From Verrucomicrobiota bacterium (GTDB lineage: Bacteria > Verrucomicrobiota > Verrucomicrobiia > Limisphaerales > UBA1100), in contig JAPKDK010000009.1 in the NCBI GenBank assembly GCA_028872645.1, positions 1 through 27,156 of the forward strand: DNA of 27,156 bases, in the 5' to 3' direction. The notes beneath the pieces were generated by a model. The model had not been told where the DNA came from, did no database searches, and worked only from the letters and a program-made list of their open reading frames with translations. The position numbers and the translations under genes were made by a program. Of this stretch, positions 22,997 through 27,156 are shown piece by piece (position 1 is the stretch's first letter; every line of letters begins with the position of its first letter).

Positions 22997-24541
22997 ATGC
23001 GATGGCTGTTATTTATATTGGTGATAGGAAGCGTGGGCGCTGCTGATGCGCCGCGTCCGGGGACGTTCACCCTCAAAATCGGTGATCGAATGGATGTCAC
23101 GATGCACGGTTTCACGCTGGCCGAGGGCTTCAGCTTTAGCCACGAGGATATCGTCGGCAAGATGCACATCAAAGCCAACGCGCTGCGGCAGTTAAACCTT
23201 AAACCCGCACCCACTCCCGCTGCCGCCCGTCGACACGGCGCGTTGGTGCATCTTTTTAATGGCGACGAATTGTCGGGCGACATCATCAATCTCACCGAGC
23301 AATCGCTGGAATTTGATACGTGGTATGCCGGCAAACTTTCCATCCCGCGCGCGCAAGTGCAGTGGCTTGTGCCCGGCACCGGCGACGTGGTGTTCGACGG
23401 CCCCAAATCCCTTAACGGCTGGGGCGCGGCCATCATCGGCGTGTTACTCGGCGACGATGCCGATGACGGCGTCGAAGGCATCACCATCCAGGATGTGTTC
23501 GCCGACAGCCCCGCCGCTAAGGGCGGTTTGCAAATCGGCGACATCATCACCCACATCAACGGCAAGCCGTACACCAAAAAAGAACTAATGATCGCCTTCG
23601 TCAAAAGCCAAAAAATCGGCGACAAACTCAAGGTCGGTTTGTTGCGTGGCGATAACGTGAAGGTGCAGGCGGACATCACTCTCGGCTCGTTGCATTGGGA
23701 ATTTGACAACGGCTCCTTCATCAGTAAAGGCACCGGCTACATCATCGGCAAAGAACTTAAATGGCCGCCCATGGCCAGCGTGGATTTCGACCTCGAATGG
23801 GAACGCGACATCGCGCTCGACGTGATGCTCTGCACCGATCGCCTCCACAGCATCAGTTATCAAAACGCCTACCTTCTGCGTCTCACCGGCGGCCCGAGCT
23901 ATCTCTACCGCCACACCAGCGTCGGCGAAGGCGATCTGCAAAACACCAGCCTCGGAAGCGGCAATCCCGCTTGGGGCTCCGCGCGCAAGGCGCACGTCTC
24001 CATCCGTGTGGACCGCCGCACCGCCACCATCGCGCTGCTCGTCAACGAACGCCTCGTTCGCAAGTGGGTGGACAAAGCCGGGTTCGCCGGCAAAGGCAGC
24101 GTGCTGCAATTCTATCCCCGAACCGATTCCCGAATGGCCATTCACAACCTGCGCGTCAGCGAATGGAACGGCCGCCTCCCGAAGGCCGGTCCGTCCGTTG
24201 GCCAAGCTGGCGCAGAAGACGCCCTCCAACTCCACAAAGGCGACCAACTCACCGGCCAAATCCTCACGATCGCCCAAGGCAAACTCAACCTGAAATCCGA
24301 CTTCGGAGACATCGACATCCCCCTCGGCAAAATCGCCAACATCTCCTTCGCCAAGAAAAAAGAAAAAGCCCCCGAGCCAAAGCCGAACGAGCCACAGGCG
24401 AAATCATTCAATTTAGGCAGAATGGGAAAAGTTTCTGGCAACCTTCTCGAATGGTCGCCCAAAGCCGTGCGGGTGAATTCATCCGTGCTGGGCGAATTGA
24501 ACCTAACCCCTTCGATAATCAATTCTGTGCAATTCAGGTAG
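22997..24541 (+). CDS. Secreted PDZ-domain protein with three SH3-like/Sm-like repeats
   Basis: This 514-residue protein has a signal peptide (MRWLLFILVIGSVGA). The visible layout is: residues 20-75, a beta-rich leader; 82-125, repeat 1 (VHLFNGDELSGDIINLTEQS, LSIPRAQVQWL); about 150-228, a PDZ domain (GITIQDVFADSPAAKGGLQI followed by GDIITHINGKPY); about 235-390, a beta-sandwich of laminin-G/concanavalin type (VDFDLEWERDIALDVML, VSIRVDRRTATIALLVN); 409-451, repeat 2 (LQLHKGDQLTGQILTIAQGK); 470-513, repeat 3 (GKVSGNLLEWSPKAVRV). No protease catalytic motif is present, so it may be a scaffold or sensor in the envelope. I do not recognise a named family. It follows the propeller gene by 45 bases but has its own likely promoter. 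Confidence 0.8.
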   Translation: MRWLLFILVIGSVGAADAPRPGTFTLKIGDRMDVTMHGFTLAEGFSFSHEDIVGKMHIKANALRQLNLKPAPTPAAARRHGALVHLFNGDELSGDIINLTEQSLEFDTWYAGKLSIPRAQVQWLVPGTGDVVFDGPKSLNGWGAAIIGVLLGDDADDGVEGITIQDVFADSPAAKGGLQIGDIITHINGKPYTKKELMIAFVKSQKIGDKLKVGLLRGDNVKVQADITLGSLHWEFDNGSFISKGTGYIIGKELKWPPMASVDFDLEWERDIALDVMLCTDRLHSISYQNAYLLRLTGGPSYLYRHTSVGEGDLQNTSLGSGNPAWGSARKAHVSIRVDRRTATIALLVNERLVRKWVDKAGFAGKGSVLQFYPRTDSRMAIHNLRVSEWNGRLPKAGPSVGQAGAEDALQLHKGDQLTGQILTIAQGKLNLKSDFGDIDIPLGKIANISFAKKKEKAPEPKPNEPQAKSFNLGRMGKVSGNLLEWSPKAVRVNSSVLGELNLTPSIINSVQFR

Positions 24542-24598
24542 CCACCATTTCTGACTCGGCGCTCCTGAATCGGAAGGCGAAGCGTCCGCTGAGCCGAA

Positions 24599-24617
24599 GG
24601 GCGGCGAAGCCGCCCTC
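24599..24617. repeat. Perfect hairpin GGGCGGC-GAA-GCCGCCC
   Basis: A perfect stem of at least seven GC-rich pairs with a short loop lies between the PDZ gene and the convergent glycerate kinase gene, in an apparent dispersed-repeat tract (24560-24673). It lacks a T-tract, so it is not a classical terminator, but it could mark transcript 3' ends for both genes. Confidence 0.55.
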
Positions 24618-24651
24618 ACGTTCAGCCCCCCCACTGCCGCCCGTCCCGCGC

Positions 24652-24673
24652 CCCGGCTCACCGAGCCGGGCTA
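24652..24673. repeat. Dispersed palindromic repeat, copy 2 (CCCGGCTC-ACC-GAGCCGGG)
   Basis: A perfect 8-bp stem with an ACC loop contains the 17-base sequence shared with 19265-19281. The last codons of the glycerate kinase gene (CSPAR and stop) are read from this element on the minus strand. Confidence 0.7.
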
Positions 24674-25779
24674 CAAAACCCATCCCCCACCTCGCGCGCC
24701 AATTTCTCCAACCACCGCGCCGCATTCACTTGCCCTTCGGCGACCGTGGTCAGATCAGTCAAGGCCCGGCAATCATCCAAAACCTCAGCGAGGGCAGGGC
24801 GATCCTCCACCATTCCCGCTAATCCAACGCAGCGACAACCGTTCGCGCGCGCGCGTTTGGCCAGTTCGCCGACGCCTTTGCCCATCACCGTTTGGCGATC
24901 CATCGCGCCCTCGCCCGTCACCACCACATCCGCCTCGCGCAGCAAAGCGTCCAGCCCCGCCGCCTCTGCAAAAATCTTAAACCCCGACCGAATTTTCGCT
25001 CCCGCAAAACAACGCAGCCCAAACCCAAGCCCGCCCGCTGCCCCGGCACCCGGCAAACTCGCCACATCTTCACCCATCTGCGCTTCCCAAACCTCGGCCA
25101 ACTGCATCAGCGCCGCCTCCGCCCGCGGAATGTCTTCTTCCCACAAACCCTTCTGCGGCCCGTAAACCCGCGTGCATCCGTTAGGCCCAAGCAACGGATT
25201 TTGCACATCGACCGCGACAATTATTTCTCCCGATAAATTAGTTTTAGATGGGTGAATTTTTTTGAGGTTCACCAAATCAACCCAATCGCAGATTGGGTTG
25301 CCTCGGTCATTTTCAAAACGCCAACCTAATTCCCGCGCCATCCCGAATCCCCCATCGTTCGTGGCGCTCCCCCCAATCCCGATGATGCTCTGGCGGCAGT
25401 TGGCAAACCGCTCATCGCGCAACACAATTCCAAGCCCGTGCGAATTCAGCGCAATCGGTCGCCGTTTCTCAGCCGGCAACATCGCCAACCCAAGAATGTT
25501 GGCCGACTCAACAATCGCCGTGCCAGAATTACAATCAATCCAACAAGGCGCGTTCGTTGGGGCGTGCGATGCATCTTGCGTTTCAATCGTAAGCGAATCA
25601 GCACCAAGCGCCCCCGCCATCAACGCCCCAAACCCATCGCCCCCGTCGCTAATAGGCAGCTGTGTCAGTCCGTCCTCCGGCCGCGCCGCCTTCCACCCAC
25701 GCGCGATCGCCTTCGCCGCTTGCGGAGCGGTAAGTGTGCCCTTGAATTTATCGGGCGCGATGAGAATGGAAAGAGGCAC
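24658..25779 (-). CDS. Glycerate kinase (GarK/GlxK family, glycerate 2-kinase)
   Basis: This 373-residue enzyme phosphorylates D-glycerate. It starts VPLSILIAPDKFKGTLTAPQ (typical IAPDSFKGSLSA), with ISDGGDGFGALM (the PxaDGGdGt motif), the glycine-rich IIGIGGSATNDGGFGMARELG, VDVQNPLLGPNGCTRVYGPQKG, GAGAAGGLGFGL and ADVVVTGEGAMDRQTVMGKG near the C-terminus. All are hallmarks of PF02595. I chose GTG at 25779 because upstream in-frame codons come from a repeat and give a W/L/G-rich non-protein sequence. No Shine-Dalgarno is seen. The C-terminal residues derive from a dispersed repeat. Linkage to photorespiratory or glyoxylate genes is not seen. Confidence 0.93.
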   Translation of the reverse strand: MPLSILIAPDKFKGTLTAPQAAKAIARGWKAARPEDGLTQLPISDGGDGFGALMAGALGADSLTIETQDASHAPTNAPCWIDCNSGTAIVESANILGLAMLPAEKRRPIALNSHGLGIVLRDERFANCRQSIIGIGGSATNDGGFGMARELGWRFENDRGNPICDWVDLVNLKKIHPSKTNLSGEIIVAVDVQNPLLGPNGCTRVYGPQKGLWEEDIPRAEAALMQLAEVWEAQMGEDVASLPGAGAAGGLGFGLRCFAGAKIRSGFKIFAEAAGLDALLREADVVVTGEGAMDRQTVMGKGVGELAKRARANGCRCVGLAGMVEDRPALAEVLDDCRALTDLTTVAEGQVNAARWLEKLAREVGDGFCSPAR

Positions 25780-25796
25780 GGGGGGAGGGTAAATGT

Positions 25797-25847
25797 CCAA
25801 GGCCCAATTCCCAAGCCCCAAGGAATGCCAAAGGCCCAATTCCCAAA
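25797..25847. repeat. Tandem intergenic repeat (CAAAGGCCCAATTCCCAA-type)
   Basis: The unit AAGGCCCAATTCCCAA occurs twice (around 25800-25815 and 25831-25846) with a linker rich in CCCAAG. Its minus-strand translation gives the WELGLWHSLGLGNWALDI type of peptide, a well-known artefact of a dispersed element found in many genomes. It lies between the divergent glycerate kinase and glutaredoxin genes. Confidence 0.65.
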
Positions 25848-25875
25848 GTGACGGAAGCATGGCCATTGGGTATTC

Positions 25876-25895
25876 CTTGAAACTTCAAGCTTGAA
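25876..25895. promoter_or_regulatory. Nested palindromes CTTGAA-AC-TTCAAG-CTTGAA upstream of the glutaredoxin gene
   Basis: Three alternating six-base half-sites form two perfect palindromes (25876-25889 and 25884-25895) about 35 bases before the glutaredoxin ATG. The layout resembles a dimeric-regulator operator but no regulator is identified, and it also borders a repeat tract. Confidence 0.35.
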
Positions 25896-25929
25896 AACTG
25901 ATCCTTCCCCTGCCATTCTTTACTCACCT

Positions 25930-26268
25930 ATGGATAAATCGAACATCACATGTTATCTCAAGCCCTCTTGCGGCTGGAGCGAAGGCGTGCGGTCGGTGCT
26001 GCGCAAGCACAACCTTACGTGGGACGAAAAAGACGTGGTTAACAACCCCGAACACCGCGCCGAAATGATCGAACGGAGCGGCCAAATGCTGCAACCGTGC
26101 GTGGAAATTAACGGTAATATGCTGGCCGATGTCAGCGGCGATGAAGTGGAAGCGTGGTTGCTGGCGAATAATGTCGTCGGTACTACCACCGCCGAGGCCG
26201 ACGCGCCGACCGATCAACCGTGTGCGCACGAGATGCCTGAGGCACAGTCGATGCAATTCAAAAATTAG
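25930..26268 (+). CDS. Glutaredoxin-family protein with a CGWS active site
   Basis: This 112-residue protein begins MDKSNITCYLKPSCGWSEGV. The thioredoxin-fold start (TCYLKPSC) leads to a monothiol-like CGWS active site (Cys14), instead of the common CPYC or CGFS. LTWDEKDVVNNPEHRAEMIE and QPCVEINGNMLADVSGDEVEAWL follow, the latter matching the VPxVFINGxxxxGxxE segment, with Gln-Pro in the cis-proline position. A C-terminal extension of about 30 residues (to QFKN) carries one more cysteine. It may act in disulfide or Fe-S handling; the substrate is unknown. An upstream in-frame ATG at 25891 would add 13 unrelated residues, so I use 25930. A strong terminator follows. Confidence 0.88.
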   Translation: MDKSNITCYLKPSCGWSEGVRSVLRKHNLTWDEKDVVNNPEHRAEMIERSGQMLQPCVEINGNMLADVSGDEVEAWLLANNVVGTTTAEADAPTDQPCAHEMPEAQSMQFKN

Positions 26269-26286
26269 CACCGGAAAAATTTTGCA

Positions 26287-26316
26287 ACGGGCCGGTAATT
26301 GCCGGCCCGTTTTTTT
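26287..26316 (+). terminator. Rho-independent terminator after the glutaredoxin gene
   Basis: ACGGGCCGG (26287-26295), loop TAATTG, and CCGGCCCGT (26302-26310) form a perfect 9-bp stem. The T-tract runs from the last stem base through 26316. It ends only five bases before the panC GTG start. Confidence 0.92.
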
Positions 26317-26321
26317 ATCGC

Positions 26322-27155
26322 GTGAAAATCATCCGCAACCCCGCCGCGATGCAGCGCCAATCCCAACGCTGGCAACGCGAAGGCGCGCGCGTGGGGCTCG
26401 TGCCCACGATGGGCGCACTGCACGCGGGACACGCAAGCCTCATCCGTCGCGCGCGCAAAGTGGCCGGTGCAAAGGGCATCGTCGTCGTCAGCATTTATGT
26501 GAACCCCACGCAGTTTAATGACGCCAAGGATTTGCGCGCTTACCCGCGCCCGTTGGCCGCAGACAAAAAATTCTGCCGCGCCGAAGGCGTGGACGTGGTT
26601 TTCGCCCCAAAGTCACTTTACGAAAATGACGCCAGCACCGCCATCGACGAAACCGCCGTGTCACTCGGGATGGAAGGCGAATCGCGCCCCGGCCATTTTC
26701 GTGGCGTGGCCACGGTGGTGGTGAAGCTCTGCAATTTAGTGCAGCCATCCGCCGCAATCTTCGGCGAAAAAGATTGGCAACAAGCCGCGCTCATCCGCCG
26801 CGTGGCGCGTGATCTAAATTTACCCGCGCGGATCATCGTCGCCCCCACCGTGCGCGCGGCCGACGGCTTGGCCTGCAGCTCGCGCAATGTGCTTTTAAAT
26901 GAATCCGAACGCCAACAAGCCACCGCGCTGTGGCAAGCGATCGGCTTGGCCCGCGCGGCCGTCCGCAATGGAAACTTGCGTGGATTGAAACGGCGGTTGA
27001 TACTTTCCATAGAACAACACCTCACTGCGAAAGTGGATTACGTGGAGTTTTTTGATAAAAAAATGATGCGGCCCGTGAAGCCGATGAAAGGCGTCCGAAT
27101 GGCGCTGGCAGTGTTTATCGGAAAGACGCGGTTGATTGATAACGCGCGGCTATAG
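26322..27155 (+). CDS. panC: Pantothenate synthetase
   Basis: This 277-residue enzyme joins pantoate and beta-alanine with ATP to make pantothenate. Motifs: VGLVPTMGALHAGHASLIRR (the HIGH-type ATP site), VVVSIYVNPTQFN, ESRPGHFRGVATVV, AIFGEKDWQQAALIRR (with Trp for the usual Tyr), VRAADGLACSSRNVLLNESER (family DGLAxSSRN), and a shortened but recognisable C-terminal domain (VDYVEFFDKK). It starts with GTG (26322), giving the usual MKIIRNPAAMQ N-terminus, and the TAG stop is the last complete codon in the window. The start lies immediately downstream of a terminator. Confidence 0.96.
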   Translation: MKIIRNPAAMQRQSQRWQREGARVGLVPTMGALHAGHASLIRRARKVAGAKGIVVVSIYVNPTQFNDAKDLRAYPRPLAADKKFCRAEGVDVVFAPKSLYENDASTAIDETAVSLGMEGESRPGHFRGVATVVVKLCNLVQPSAAIFGEKDWQQAALIRRVARDLNLPARIIVAPTVRAADGLACSSRNVLLNESERQQATALWQAIGLARAAVRNGNLRGLKRRLILSIEQHLTAKVDYVEFFDKKMMRPVKPMKGVRMALAVFIGKTRLIDNARL

Positions 27156-27156
27156 G

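Noticed and set aside
25797..25847. Possible CRISPR-like short repeats
   Set aside because: Only two units with a short linker and no regular spacers or cas genes; it fits a dispersed intergenic repeat.
25780..25866. N-terminal extension of glycerate kinase rich in Trp, Leu and Gly
   Set aside because: It is the translation of a tandem intergenic repeat; the family N-terminus begins at the GTG at 25779.
1..27156. tRNA, rRNA, riboswitch, phage or defence genes
   Set aside because: By eye I found no tRNA cloverleaf, rRNA segment, THI-box ahead of thiL, integrase, transposase or defence-type gene; covariance-model searches were not possible.

Overview
The window looks like a chromosomal segment of a Verrucomicrobiota (PVC superphylum) bacterium. 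Evidence for this is the DUF1552 + Planctomycete-type cytochrome c (PSD1-like) gene pair, a Tat-exported Gfo/Idh/MocA oxidoreductase, a remnant of a TIGR02604-type 'membrane-bound dehydrogenase', a DUF6797-like secreted propeller protein, and an LptD that implies an LPS outer membrane. Most genes are ordinary housekeeping genes. I see no phage, transposase, CRISPR array, tRNA or rRNA.

Layout. 1-2262 (minus): cytochrome-type PSD1 protein (cut by the left edge) preceded by its DUF1552 partner, with overlapping stop and start codons. 2439-3067: two decayed gene fragments. 3109-11016 (minus, eight genes): CPBP protease, thiL, tsaE, tsaB, alr, a DUF368 (PopT-like) undecaprenyl-phosphate translocase, a CNT nucleoside transporter and a secreted oxidoreductase. 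The first four genes overlap and form a tight operon for thiamine diphosphate and tRNA t6A synthesis. alr and the DUF368 protein both serve cell-wall precursor supply. 11103-12752 (plus): rph and prmA, from a clear promoter. 12740-15990 (minus): folE2; then dksA-like, rpmG, rpsR ending in a terminator; then a ZIP metal transporter and a Fur/Zur regulator. 16069-16977 (plus): secreted endonuclease/exonuclease/phosphatase-family protein. 16979-19171 (minus): lptD. 19561-24541 (plus): amidohydrolase, secreted propeller protein and a secreted PDZ protein. 24658-25779 (minus): glycerate kinase. 25930-27155 (plus): glutaredoxin, strong terminator, panC.

The most interesting region is 12740-15990. 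It groups a zinc-independent GTP cyclohydrolase (FolE2), a DksA-like protein that has lost three of its four zinc-finger cysteines, cysteine-poor forms of L33 and S18, a ZIP-type zinc importer and a Fur-family regulator with two CxxC motifs. A perfect 17-bp palindrome of Fur/Zur type sits 10 bp upstream of the ZIP gene, and a second 15-bp palindrome lies just beyond it. I read this as a candidate zinc-economy locus. The individual parts are known families; the arrangement and the regulation are inference.

Other points of note: several genes have a good -10 box only 6-8 bp before the ATG and no Shine-Dalgarno sequence, which suggests leaderless mRNAs. Several dispersed palindromic or direct repeats lie in intergenic gaps. 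The secreted PDZ protein has three copies of a small beta-rich motif around a PDZ and a lectin-like region.
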